Source: Arenimonas daejeonensis (lineage in GTDB: Bacteria > Pseudomonadota > Gammaproteobacteria > Xanthomonadales > Xanthomonadaceae). Taken from it: a stretch of 64,000 bases of DNA. A program made the translations under genes and the position numbers. Position 1 is the stretch's first letter; each line of letters begins with the position of its first letter. A model generated the notes under the pieces. It saw nothing but the letters and a program-made list of their open reading frames with translations. It was not told where the DNA came from and did not search any database. The stretch spans positions 1,240,001-1,304,000 of the forward strand of contig NZ_CP042453.1 in NCBI RefSeq assembly GCF_007993735.1. Reading direction: 5' to 3'. Of this stretch, positions 38,791 through 49,787 are shown piece by piece.

Positions 38791-40080
38791 GTGTCCGACA
38801 ACAAGAGCGTCGTGCTCAACGCCGCCGGCAAAAACGTCGAGCTTCCCGTCCATACTGGCACCCTCGGCGCACCCTGCGTCGACATCACCCGACTGCCGAA
38901 AGAGACGGGCCTGTTCACCTACGACCCGGGTTTCGTCGCCACCGCCAGCTGCCGCAGCGCGGTGACCTACATCGACGGCGACGAGGGCGTGCTGCTGTAC
39001 CGCGGCTACCCGATCGAGCAGCTGGCCAAGCATTCCAACTTCCTCGAGGTCAGCTACCTGCTGATGAACGGCGAACTGCCGAACAAGCAGGAGTTCGACA
39101 AGTTCGAGCACGAAGTCACCCACCACACGATGATGCACGAGGCCTTCAAGGGCTTCCTGGGCGGTTTCCGCCACGACGCGCATCCGATGGCGATGCTGTG
39201 CGGCATGATCGGCTCGCTGGCCGCGTTCTACCACAGCGACCTGGACCTGGATGATCCCGAGCAGCGCCGCCTGGCGGCGATCCGCCTGCTGGCCAAGGTG
39301 CCGACGATCGCCGCCGCCTGCTACCGCTATTCGATCGGCTGGCCGGTGCGCTACCCGCGCAACAACCTCGAGTACGTCGAGCGTTTCCTGCACATGATGT
39401 TCGAAGTGCCGAGCGAGCCGCTGATGATGAAGCCGGTCGCCGCCCGCGCGCTGGACCTGCTGTTCATCCTGCACGCCGACCACGAGCAGAACGCCTCCAC
39501 CTCCACGGTCCGCCTGGTGGGTTCCACCGGCGCCAATCCCTACGCCTGCGTCGCCGCCGGCGTGGCCGCGCTGTGGGGCCCGGCGCACGGCGGCGCCAAC
39601 GAGGCGGTGCTGAAGATGCTGGCCGAGATCGGCAGCGCGAGCAACGTGCAGGGCGCGATCGACAAGGCCAAGGACAAGAACTCGGGCTTCCGCCTGATGG
39701 GCTTCGGCCACCGCGTGTACAAGAACTTCGACCCGCGCGCGACCATCATCCGCGAGATGTGCCACCAGGTGCTCAACGAGCTCGGTGTCAACGACCCGAT
39801 GCTGGAAGTGGCGATGAAGCTGGAAGAGGCGGCGCTGAAGGACGAGTACTTCGTGCAGCGCAAGCTCTACCCGAACGTCGACTTCTACTCGGGCATCATC
39901 TACAAGGCGCTGGGCATCCCGACCGAGATGTTCACGGTGATGTTCGCCATCGCCCGCACCGCCGGCTGGGTCAGCCACTGGCTCGAGCAGCAGACCGACC
40001 CGGAAGCCAAGATCGGCCGCCCGCGCCAGATCTACACCGGCGCCGCCAGCCGCGACTACGTGCCTGCCGACAAGCGCTGA
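38791..40080 (+). CDS. gltA: Citrate synthase
   Basis: Type II citrate synthase of 429 residues, first step of the TCA cycle. The GTG start at 38791 is supported by AAGGAG ten bases upstream and by the N-terminus [20 protein letters not shown]. The catalytic His regions [14 protein letters not shown] and [15 protein letters not shown] and the [14 protein letters not shown] segment carrying the catalytic Asp are present. The frame is intact. It is preceded by a 177-base leader after the rpmE2 terminator and ends in its own terminator, so it is monocistronic. Confidence 0.97.
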   Translation: MSDNKSVVLNAAGKNVELPVHTGTLGAPCVDITRLPKETGLFTYDPGFVATASCRSAVTYIDGDEGVLLYRGYPIEQLAKHSNFLEVSYLLMNGELPNKQEFDKFEHEVTHHTMMHEAFKGFLGGFRHDAHPMAMLCGMIGSLAAFYHSDLDLDDPEQRRLAAIRLLAKVPTIAAACYRYSIGWPVRYPRNNLEYVERFLHMMFEVPSEPLMMKPVAARALDLLFILHADHEQNASTSTVRLVGSTGANPYACVAAGVAALWGPAHGGANEAVLKMLAEIGSASNVQGAIDKAKDKNSGFRLMGFGHRVYKNFDPRATIIREMCHQVLNELGVNDPMLEVAMKLEEAALKDEYFVQRKLYPNVDFYSGIIYKALGIPTEMFTVMFAIARTAGWVSHWLEQQTDPEAKIGRPRQIYTGAASRDYVPADKR

Positions 40081-40103
40081 ACCGCACTCCGGCGCAAACC
40101 CGG

Positions 40104-40133
40104 AACGCCCCGCACTGCGGGGCGTTTTGTTTT
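40104..40133 (+). terminator. Terminator after gltA
   Basis: A 10-bp perfect stem (AACGCCCCGC, 40104-40113, with GCGGGGCGTT, 40117-40126), a three-base loop, then TTGTTTT. Confidence 0.88.
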
Positions 40134-40138
40134 CCAGG

Positions 40139-40759
40139 TCAGTCCGGCGGATCGTCCATCAGGCGCTTGAGCGCGGCAGCCGAGGCGCGCGCCATCGGAC
40201 GGTCGTCGATTGCGTCCAGGGGCGGCTGCCTGAGGGCACTGGCCGGCAACAGCAGCAGTTCGAAGGCTATGCCGTCGGCTTCGAACTGCCAGGAGGGGAC
40301 GTCGGCCGTGCGGTCGCGCTGCAGCCGCAGGCGGCGGCTGCGCTGGCGGGCCGGGATGCGCTGGTCGTGCAGCAGGCGGGCCAGGGCGTCCGGATCATCG
40401 GCGTGCAGGTGCAGGACGACGGTGGCGTCCGGCCCCACGCCGCCTTCGAGCACGGGGCCGGCCAGGCGCGGATCGAAGGCGGCGAAGAAGCCCATGGCCT
40501 CCAGCGCCGCCGACCTCAGGCGGCCCAGGTCGGGTCCCGGCGCAGCCTGGAACAGCCGCTGGCGGCTTCCCAGGGCCTGTCGGACCTCCTCGCCCGTGGG
40601 CCACAGAGTTTCGTCGCGCAGGCCCAGGCGGGCCGCAGCCTTGCGCCTGGCGGCCTCCGGGCTGTCCGCGCCACCTTCCATCAGCAGCCGGGCGGCCGCC
40701 TCGGCCACCTGCAGGCGCTGTTGCCGGCTCCTGGTGTCGTCGTGTCGGCGCGGGCTCAT
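40139..40759 (-). CDS. Conserved-type protein of unknown function downstream of PBP1A
   Basis: A 206-residue protein I cannot assign to a function. The first ~55 residues are a helical, alanine- and arginine-rich segment (RQQRLQVAEAAARLLMEGGA, ARRKAAARLGL). This resembles the start of a gammaproteobacterial hypothetical family whose members often begin with an AAR(L/F)-x-E-GxxD-x-x-A-K-KAA-x-RLG pattern. The rest is a mixed region with VVLHLHADDPDALARLL and a C-terminal ALKRLMDD. No signal peptide or membrane segment is seen. It starts 16 bases after the PBP1A stop on the same strand and is probably in that operon. The gltA terminator is convergent with its end. Confidence 0.55.
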   Translation of the reverse strand: MSPRRHDDTRSRQQRLQVAEAAARLLMEGGADSPEAARRKAAARLGLRDETLWPTGEEVRQALGSRQRLFQAAPGPDLGRLRSAALEAMGFFAAFDPRLAGPVLEGGVGPDATVVLHLHADDPDALARLLHDQRIPARQRSRRLRLQRDRTADVPSWQFEADGIAFELLLLPASALRQPPLDAIDDRPMARASAAALKRLMDDPPD

Positions 40760-40775
40760 GTCGTGCTCCCGGGAC

Positions 40776-43222
40776 TCAGAAGATGTCGAAGGCCTCTTCG
40801 TTGCTCAGGGGCGGGTCCAGGTCGAAGCCGCTGGTGGCGATGCGCTCGTAGTCCTCGCGCTTGAAGTATTCGGTCATCGCCCCCGGCGTGCCTTCGGGCA
40901 GCAGGCGGCCGGTGGCCGGGCTGATCGAGGCGGTGACGATCCCCGGCGGCGGCACCAGTTCGACCACCGGCACGTCCTTGAGCGCGACGCGCATGTAGCC
41001 GATCCAGATCGGCAGCGCGGCCTTGCCGCCATATTCGCCGCGGCCCAGGTGGAGAAGTCGTCCTTGCCGACCCAGACCGTGGTGACCAGGTCGCCGCCGA
41101 AACCCGAGAACCAGGCGTCGCGGTGCTCGTTGGTGGAACCGGTCTTGCCGCCCAGGTCATCACGCTCGAGTACTTTGGCGGCGGTCGCGGTGCCGCGCTT
41201 GACCACGTCCTTCATCAGCGAACTGACCAGGAACGCGGTGCGTTCGTCGATCGCGCGCGGCGCCAGTTTCACCGGGCCGTCTGCTGGCTCGGGTCCGGCC
41301 GGGACAGCCACGGTTTCGGCCGGCGGCGGGCGGTGCCCTCGGGGCTGAAGTCGAAGCCGTCCACCACCGACGTGGCGCGCTGCTCGCCGGCCGCACGGCC
41401 GGGGCAGCCACGGCAGGCGCGGACCGGATCGGCTTCCGACAGCACCACGCCGTTGCGGTCGAGCACCTTGTCGATGAACCGGGGATCCACGCGGTAGCCG
41501 CCGTTGGCGAACACGGCGTAACCCCGGGCAATGGACAGTGGCGTCAGCGACGAGGTGCCCAGCGACATGGACAGGTTCGGCGGCAGGCTTTCCTGGCTGA
41601 AACCGAACTGGGTGATGTAGCGGCTGGCGAAGTCCACGCCGATGGCATCGAGCAGGCGCACCGAGACCAGGTTGCGCGACTGCACCATGGCCTCGCGCAG
41701 GCGCATCGGGCCGGCGAAGTTGCCGGCGTCGTTCTGCGGCCGCCAGACGTTGCCGGCCCGGTCGCGGAACACCACCGGCGCGTCCAGCACGATGCTGGCC
41801 GGCGAGAAGCCGCGTTCGAAGGCCGCGGCGTACACGAACGGCTTGAAGCTCGAGCCGGGCAGGCGCTGGGCCTGGGTAGCGCGGTTGAACTTGTTCAGGC
41901 CGAAACTGAAGCCACCCACCAGGGCGCGGATGGCACCGTCCTCGGGTTGCAGCGACACCAGGGTCGCCTGTGCCAGCGGGATCTGGGCCAGCTGCAGCTT
42001 GCCGGTTTCAGGGTCCAGGTTGAGCCGGACCACGTCGCCGCGCTTGAGCAGTTGCTGCGGGTTCTTGCCGGTCCATTTGCTGGTTTCCGCGTCCAGTTGC
42101 AGTGCGGTGCCGGCGCTGGTCAGTACGTCGGCCTTGCCGCCGGCAGTCCCGGTGACCAGGACCGCCGCAAGGCCGCCCACGGTCGGGTAGGGCCGCAGGC
42201 GCTTGCGCAGGGCCTCGGGTGTTTCGCCTGCCGGCAGGTCGAGCTGGGCCTCGGCACCGCGCCAGCCGCGCCGGCGGTCGTATTCCATCAGGCCCGAGCG
42301 GACGGCCAGCGCCGCCGCCTGCTGGTGGGTGCTGTCCAGCGTGGTGTAGACCTTCAGCCCGCTGGTGGTGGCCTCGGCGCCGTAGCGCTGCTCCATTTCC
42401 GCGCGGACCATCTCGGCCACGTAAGGGGCTTCCACCTCGATCTTGGGCTCGTGCGGGCTGGCGTTCACGCGTTCGGCTTGCGCGGCCTGTTCCTGCGCCG
42501 GCGTGATCAGGTTTTCCTCGCGCATCCGCTGCAGCACGTAGTTGCGGCGCACCAGCGCGCGTTCGGGGTTGATGATCGGGTTGCCGCTGGACGGGAATTT
42601 CGGGATCGAGGCCAGCATGGCGGCTTCGGCCAAGGTCAGCTGGTCGAGCGACTTGCCGTAGTAGAACTCGGCGGCGGCCGCGACGCCGTAAGCCCGGTTG
42701 CCGAAGAAGCTTTTGTTGAGATAGAGCTCGAAAATCTCGTCCTTGCTGAGTTCCCGCTCCATCTTCAGCGCCAGGAATATCTCGGTGAGCTTGCGCGTGT
42801 ACGAGTATTCCGAGCTCAGGAAGAACATCTTGGCGACCTGCTGGGTGATGGTGCTGCCACCCGGGACGCGACGGTCGTCCGTGGTCGCCAGCAGCCACAC
42901 GGCACGGCTGATGCCGCGCCAGTCCACGCCCGGGTGCTCGTAGAAGCGGGCGTCCTCGATGGCGATGAAGGCATGTTTGACGTGCGGGGGCACGTCCTCG
43001 ATCTCGACCGGGTAGCGTCGAGTCTCACCGATCAGTGCGACCAGCTTGGCGTCCCGGGTGTAGATGCTGAGCGGGACCTGGAGCTCGACGTTGCGCAGTT
43101 ATGGACGTCGGGAAGGCGGGGGCGATGAGCCAGTACAGGACACCAAGGGCGATCAGGCCCAGCAGGGCCAGACCGGCGAACATAATCAGTGCCCGGCGCA
43201 GCAGGCGTACAAATCGGGCCAT
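40776..43222 (-). CDS. mrcA: Penicillin-binding protein 1A (three frameshifts)
   Basis: Class A bifunctional peptidoglycan synthase of about 815 residues. One N-terminal transmembrane helix ([20 protein letters not shown]) anchors it. The glycosyltransferase domain contains the catalytic [32 protein letters not shown] and [11 protein letters not shown]. The transpeptidase domain has [13 protein letters not shown] (SxxK serine), QSRNLVS (SxN) and [14 protein letters not shown] (KTG). The frame changes near 43097, 41320 and 41050. The ATG at 43222 is chosen because it opens the membrane helix. It is divergent from pilM across 244 bases, an arrangement common in pseudomonads and xanthomonads (ponA next to pilMNOPQ). 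Confidence 0.93.
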
Positions 43223-43387
43223 CCAGGGCCTCTCCCGAGGTTTACATCGACATGGGGCAGGGAGTATAGAACGTGCCATGGCCCGGAACTGCCGTGGGGG
43301 CGGCCGGATTCCGGGGTCATTTGCGTCTAAATGGGGAGCGCGAAGGGGTAGGCCGGCCGGTGGCGGTGCGTCCCAATGAAGGGGGCA

Positions 43388-43417
43388 TTGCCATTTGGGA
43401 ATTTTTCGTTATTTAAT
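43388..43417 (+). promoter_or_regulatory. Candidate promoter of the pilMNOPQ operon
   Basis: TTGCCA (43388-43393), an 18-base spacer and TTTAAT (43412-43417) occur in an unusually AT-rich patch about 50 bases before the pilM start. The boxes are only moderately close to consensus. Confidence 0.45.
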
Positions 43418-43442
43418 GTAACGGCGCACCAATCGCTTGTAA

Positions 43443-44524
<1,082 letters not shown>

Positions 44525-44525
<1 letters not shown>

Positions 44526-45136
44526 TGGCCAGAATCAATCTACTTCCCTGGCGCGCCGAACGGCGCAAGCTGCGCCAGAAGGAATTCATGAGCATGCTCG
44601 GGCTGGCGGGCGCGGCCGCCTTGCTGCTGAGCTTCCTGATCGTCATGTACTACAACGGCCAGATCGAAGGCCAGCAGAACCGCAACCAGTACCTGCGCGA
44701 CCAGATCGTCCTCGTTGACCAGCAGATCAAGGAAATCGAGGAACTGGACAAGAAGAAGGCCAACCTGCTCGCACGCAAGCAGGTGATCGAGGAACTGCAG
44801 GCCAGCCGTTCGCAGATGGTGCATCTGTTCGATGAGCTGGTGCGCACGATCCCGGAGGGTGTGCGCCTCAATTCGATCAAGCAGAACGGCCAGACCCTGA
44901 CGCTGGAAGGCCTGGCGCAGTCCAATGCCCGGGTCAGCTCCTACATGCGCAACCTGGAGGAGTCGGGCTGGATGGCGAGCCCCGACCTGTCGATCATCGA
45001 GGCCAAGGGCACCGACAAGGGCCTGCCCAATGTGTTCTCGCTCAAGGTGCGGCTGAAGAGCCCGAGCAGTGAAGAGGCTGCAGCGGATCCGTCCGCGACC
45101 GCCCCGGCTGCCGTCGTTGCCGGAGGTGCGAAATGA
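44525..45136 (+). CDS. pilN: Type IV pilus assembly protein PilN
   Basis: A 203-residue bitopic inner-membrane protein. The PilM-docking peptide ARINLLPWRAERR opens the protein, a single membrane helix follows (LGLAGAAALLLSFLIVMYYN), then a coiled coil (QYLRDQIVLVDQQIKEIEEL) and a small ferredoxin-like domain. It pairs with PilO in the periplasm. The ATG at 44525 overlaps the pilM stop, and its own stop overlaps the pilO ATG (ATGA), so translation is coupled along the operon. Confidence 0.95.
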
Positions 45137-45771
45137 GCAGCAAGAAGATCGACCTCCGTAATCTCGATTTCAACAACACCGGGTCCTGGCCGTTCCAGGT
45201 CAAGATCGGCGCGTGCATCCTGCTTGGCGTGGTGATTGTCGGCCTGGCCTGGTACTTCTTCGTCAGCGACCAGCGCCTGGTGCTGGCCAGCGAAGAACAG
45301 ACCGAAGTCACCTTGCGCGAAGAGTTGGGGCAAGCAGGGACGTGCCGCCAATCTCGAGCCGCTCAAGCAGCAGCTCGCGCAGATGGAAGTGATGCTGCAG
45401 CAGATGCTGCGCCAGCTCCCCAGCAAGAACGAGATGCCCGACCTGATCGTCGATGTTTCGCAGACGGCACTGGCCAGCGGCATCAACAACGAGCTGTTCC
45501 AGCCTGGTGCGGAGACCATGCTCGAGTTCTACGCCGAGAAGCCGATCGCGCTGCGCATGGTGGGCACCTACCACCAGTTCGGTGCCTTCGTCAGCGGCGT
45601 GGCCTCGCTGCCGCGCGTGGTGATCATGACCATGCATGACATCTCACTGAAGCCGCGCGGGCCCAACGACAGCACCCTTGTGCTGGAGGGGACCGTGAAG
45701 ACCTACCGCTACCTTGACGAAGAAGAGGTCGCGGGCGCCGGTTCGACGGCCAGCAACGGGGTGCCAAGTGA
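45133..45771 (+). CDS. pilO: Type IV pilus assembly protein PilO (two frameshifts)
   Basis: About 212 residues. It starts MSSKKIDLRNLDFNNTGSWP with a membrane helix (GACILLGVVIVGLAWYFFV), then a coiled coil, then the PilO domain with ALASGINNELFQPGAET and YHQFGAFVSGVASLPRVV. It dimerises with PilN. One extra G near 45336 and one missing G in the GGGG near 45760 shift the frame out and back, so the real end is GGAK followed by TGA at 45769-45771. That stop overlaps the pilP start (TGATG). The C-terminus GGAK matches that of PilN. Confidence 0.92.
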
Positions 45772-46295
45772 TGGCCTCGTCCACCAACAGCAAAGCGCTT
45801 CCGGGCCTGCTCATCGCCGCCATGGTGGTCCTGTTGCCGGCGTGCACGCGCGGTAGCGGCGATCTTGAGGCCTGGGTGGCGGAAGTGAAGGCCCGGCCGG
45901 CGCCACCGCTCGACCCGCTGCCGGTCATGAAGCAGTTTGAAACCTTCGAGTACGCTGCGCAGAACCTGCGCGACCCGTTCAGCCAGCCGGCGCCGGACAG
46001 CAATTCGAGCAATGCCCTGAGGCCTGACCCGAATCGCCGCAAGGAGGTTCTCGAAGCCTTCCCGCTCGACAGTCTCGACATGGTCGGCACCATTGGCGCC
46101 AGCGGCAACATCGTCGGCTTGGTGATGGGACCGGACCGGGTGACCTACCGGGTCCGTCCTGGCAACTACATGGGTCTCAGCGACGGTCGCATCACCGCGG
46201 TCTTCGAGGACCGTATCGAAATGGTCGAACTCGTACCTGATGGGGCGGGTGGCTGGCTTGAGCGTCAAGCCAAGATCGCCCTTGAAGACAATTGA
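45771..46295 (+). CDS. pilP: Type IV pilus assembly lipoprotein PilP
   Basis: A 174-residue inner-membrane lipoprotein. The signal GLLIAAMVVLLPAC ends at the lipidated cysteine. A proline-rich linker with YAAQNLRDPF follows, then the C-terminal beta-sandwich domain (LDMVGTIGASGNIVGLVMGP, VRPGNYMGLSDGRI) that binds the N0 region of PilQ. The ATG at 45771 overlaps the pilO stop. It joins the inner-membrane PilMNO complex to the secretin. The frame is intact. Confidence 0.95.
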   Translation: MASSTNSKALPGLLIAAMVVLLPACTRGSGDLEAWVAEVKARPAPPLDPLPVMKQFETFEYAAQNLRDPFSQPAPDSNSSNALRPDPNRRKEVLEAFPLDSLDMVGTIGASGNIVGLVMGPDRVTYRVRPGNYMGLSDGRITAVFEDRIEMVELVPDGAGGWLERQAKIALEDN

Positions 46296-46310
46296 TTGGG
46301 GGAATGCACG

Positions 46311-48480
46311 ATGACCGCGAATAAAACGATCGGCCAGGGGATGGGCACCAAGCGCACTTGGTTGCTGGCCATGGGAGCGCTCGCCGTCGGACTGACGACG
46401 TCGCTGTCCGCCATGGCCGCGAACGTCCTCCAGGACGTGCGTTACGCCTCGGCCCCCGGAGGCAAGGTGGACATCACCCTGCAGTTCGCCGAGCCGGTGG
46501 GTGACGTCCAGGCCTTCACGACGGATACGCCGCCGCGCATCGCGGTGGACATCCCCGACACCACCAATGGCCTCAGCCAGCGACGGGTTGTGATCGGCAG
46601 CGGTGCTACCTCCGCGGTTTCCGCGGTCGAAGCCGGCGGCCGCACCCGGGTGGTGGTCGACCTGTTCCGGCCGGCCAGCTACACGACCCGCAGCGCAGGC
46701 AACCTGCTGGTGCTGACGGTGGATGCCGGTGCGGTCCAGAGCAATGCGGCCAACGCGATGGCGAGCTCGTCCGATCCGACCAAGAAGGTCGCATCGGACA
46801 TCCAGGTCGCCAACATCGACTTCCGTCGTGGCGAGAACGGCGCCGGTCGCGTCATCCTCCGCTTCAGTGGAGATGGCGCGGCGGCCGATATGCGCAACGA
46901 AGGCTCGAAGGTGGTGGTGGACGTCGCCAATGCCAGCATCCCCGAGAACCTGCGTCGCCGCCTCGACGTCACCGACTTCGCCACCCCGGTCCAGAGCCTG
47001 GAACCGAATGCGAACGCCGGCAGCACCCGTCTGGTGATCAACACCAATGGCGCCTATGACTCGATGGCCTACCAGACCGGCAACGAATACGTGATCGAGA
47101 TCGCGCCCAAGCGCGGCGCCGTGATCGCCGCTGCCAAGACCGGGCGGGCTGCTGGTGCAGTCGCCGAAGGTTCCGAGACGCAGCGTTATGTCGGCCGCGC
47201 GGTCACCTTCAACTTCCAGGACGTGCCGGTACGCACGGTCCTGCAGCTGATCGCTGAGGAATCCAACCTCAACGTGGTGGCTTCGGATACTGTCCAGGGC
47301 AACGTCACCCTGCGCCTGATCAACGTGCCCTGGGACCAGGCGATGGAAATCGTGCTGCGTGCCAAGCAGCTCGACAAGCGCCGCGACGGCAACGTCATCT
47401 GGATCGCACCGCAGAAGGAAATCGCCGATTTCGAGAAGGCCAAGGCCGATGCACGCATCGCGCTCGAGGACCGCGAAGAGACGGTTACCGAATACATCCC
47501 GATCAACTATGGCAACGCCGAGGACATCGCCAAGCTGCTGACGGAAGACAGCAAGCAGGCGCAGGGTGGTGGGTCAGGTGGTGGGTCAACTGGCGGCAGC
47601 CGGGGCTTCCTGTCGCCCCGCGGCAGCGTCAGTTTTGATAGCCGCACCAACACGCTGCTCGTTGTCGATATCCCCAAGAAGGTAGATGAAATCCGGACGT
47701 TGCTTGCCACGCTTGACCGCCCGGTCGACCAGGTCCTCATCGAAGCCCGCATCGTCGTTGCTTCCGAGACCTTCGCCCGCGAACTCGGCGTGATCTTCGG
47801 TGTCCAGGACCGCGTCGGCACGCTGCCGGGTGCCGCCGAAGCCGGCGAATCGACCTCCGACTCCGGCTTCCCGTGGTGGGCCTGCCGGCCTCCACGCCTG
47901 CCGGCATCCTCAACCTCAGCATCCTGCGCAGCGACATCTCGCTGGATCTTGAATTGTCCGCGCTCGAGGAAGAGGGCCGTGGCGAGGTGGTTTCCAACCC
48001 CGCGTCATCACCGCGAACCAGCGCGAAGGCATCATCCGCCAGGGCGACGAAGTGGGTTACCTGACGATCCAGCCGGCCACCACGCCGGGTGCGGTTGCGC
48101 AGGCTACCGTCGAGTTCAAGGAAGTGCTGCTTGAGCTGAAGGTCACGCCGACCATCACCCAGGACGGCCGCGTCTACCTGAACCTGATGGTGAAGAAGGA
48201 CGAAGTCAGCGAGCTGATCGCGAACCCGGCGGGTGGTTTCGTGCCCCAGATCGCCCGTCGCGAGGTCAGCACCGCGGTGCTGATCGACAACGGCCAGACG
48301 GTCGTGGTCGGCGGCGTGTACGAGTTCAGCAATCGCGAAGACCTGCGCAAGGTGCCGTTCCTGGGCGACGTGCCGGTGCTCGGCAACCTGTTCAAGAACA
48401 AGAACAAGCAGGTCGAGAAGGCCGAACTCCTGATCTTCGTGACGCCGCGCGTCCTCCAGGTCGCTGGCGACCGCGGCTGA
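46311..48480 (+). CDS. pilQ: Type IV pilus secretin PilQ (two frameshifts)
   Basis: The outer-membrane secretin through which the pilus passes; about 723 residues. A signal peptide (TTSLSAMAANVLQDV) precedes two AMIN domains that bind peptidoglycan, an N0/STN domain (RAVTFNFQDVPVRTVLQLIA) and an N1 domain. A Gly/Ser-rich linker (QGGGSGGGSTGGSRG) is followed by the secretin gate with VITANQREGIIRQGDEVGYL, VVVGGVYEF and the terminal VPFLGDVPVLGNLFKNK. One C is missing near 47873 and one near 48001. The ATG at 46311 is favoured over an upstream TTG. A strong hairpin follows the gene and ends the operon. Confidence 0.95.
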
Positions 48481-48504
48481 TCCGCGCAACAACCGCTCGA
48501 CCGC

Positions 48505-48530
48505 CACAGGGCCGCGAAAGCGGCCCTGTG
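48505..48530 (+). terminator. Hairpin terminator after pilQ
   Basis: A perfect 11-bp stem (48505-48515 with 48520-48530) closed by a GAAA tetraloop, 24 bases past the pilQ stop. No T-run follows it, so it is probably a weak or Rho-assisted end. Confidence 0.55.
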
Positions 48531-48576
48531 CCGTTATGCGTACTGGAAAGGTGTGCACGCATGACGAGGAGGCCGG

Positions 48577-49730
48577 ATGAGGTCGTTGCGGATCCAGCTT
48601 GAGGCCGGCGAGCGGCTGTTCCAGGAAGGTGATGATCCCGGGTCCGCCTTCCTGATCGAGTCCGGCGCGATCGAGGTGAAGACCCGCCATCGCGGCCACG
48701 AGGTGATCCTCAGCCTGCTCGGGCCGGGGGACCTGGTGGGCGAGATGGCAGTGATAGACGACGCGCCGAGGACCGCGACCGCGACCGCCATCAGCGCCTG
48801 CGTCCTGTTTCCGATCGATCGCCAGCAGTTCGCGGATCGGCTGGCCGTAACCGACCCGATCGTGCGCTCGTTGCTTGAGGGTCAGTTGAAGCGATACCGC
48901 GGAGCATTGGCGGCCCTGCAGGGGAAACAGCAGGCCCCGGACACCGCATCGCCATCGGAGCAGCTCGGCATCAGCAAGATGCGGCTGGAGGCGCAACTGC
49001 GCGAGGCCCTGGCCGGGCACCAGCTCGAGCTCAGCTATCAGCCCCTGATGGATGTGGCGCGCACCGAGGTTGCAGGCTTCGAGGCCCCTGGTGCGTTGGA
49101 ATCATCCGGAACGGGCTGGATCTCGCCGGTCGAATTCGTCGCCCTGGCAGAAGAAACCTCATTGATCGTCCCGGTTGGCGAATATGTGATCGACACGGCC
49201 TGTTGTGCCATTGCGAGCCTGCTCGCGTCCGGGGCCTACCGCGCGCCGTTCGTAGCGGTGAACGTATCCTCGCGGCAACTGGCGCATCCGGGGCTGGTCG
49301 AACGCATCGTCGCACGGGTGGATGCGGCGGATCTGCCACGCGGCAGCCTGAAGCTGGAGATCACGGAGAGCCAGGTACTCGACCATGACCTGGTGGCGGG
49401 CTTGATCGAGCTCTGCCACCAGCACGGAATCAAGGTGGCGCTGGACGATTTCGGCACCGGGTATTCGCATCTCGACACCCTGCACCGGCTGCCCTTCGAT
49501 ACGATCAAGGTCGACCAGGCGTTCTCCGCAACATGCTGCTCGAACCACGTGCCATGGCCATCGTAGAGACCATCGTGCAGCTGGGGCGCGCGTTGTCGGC
49601 GGATATCGTGGTCGAAGGCATCGAGACCGGGGAGCAGCTGCAGGCCCTGCGCCGCCTGGGCTGCCAGTATGCCCAGGGCTACCTGATCGGCCGACCGCAG
49701 TCGTTGACGCAAATCCTGGCAAGTACATGA
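48577..49730 (+). CDS. Cyclic-nucleotide-binding EAL-domain protein (one frameshift)
   Basis: About 384 residues joining two domains. The N-terminal cyclic-nucleotide-binding (CNB) domain has LFQEGDDPGSAFLIESGAIE and GDLVGEMAVIDDAPRTATAT, the latter being the phosphate-binding cassette, with R in the usual place. The C-terminal EAL domain reads GFEAPGAL where GFEALVRW is typical; NVSSRQL, EITES, VALDDFGTGYSHLDTL, KVDQAF and VEGIET are kept. It may be a c-di-GMP phosphodiesterase gated by cAMP or a similar ligand. The frame breaks near 49528 where one base is missing. The ATG at 48577 has GAGGAGG upstream. It stands right after the pilus operon. Confidence 0.85.
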
Positions 49731-49787
49731 GCGCGCGAGGTCCATGGCGCTGGTAAGCTTCGGGGGCTCTCAGACACCCGGGACTCC

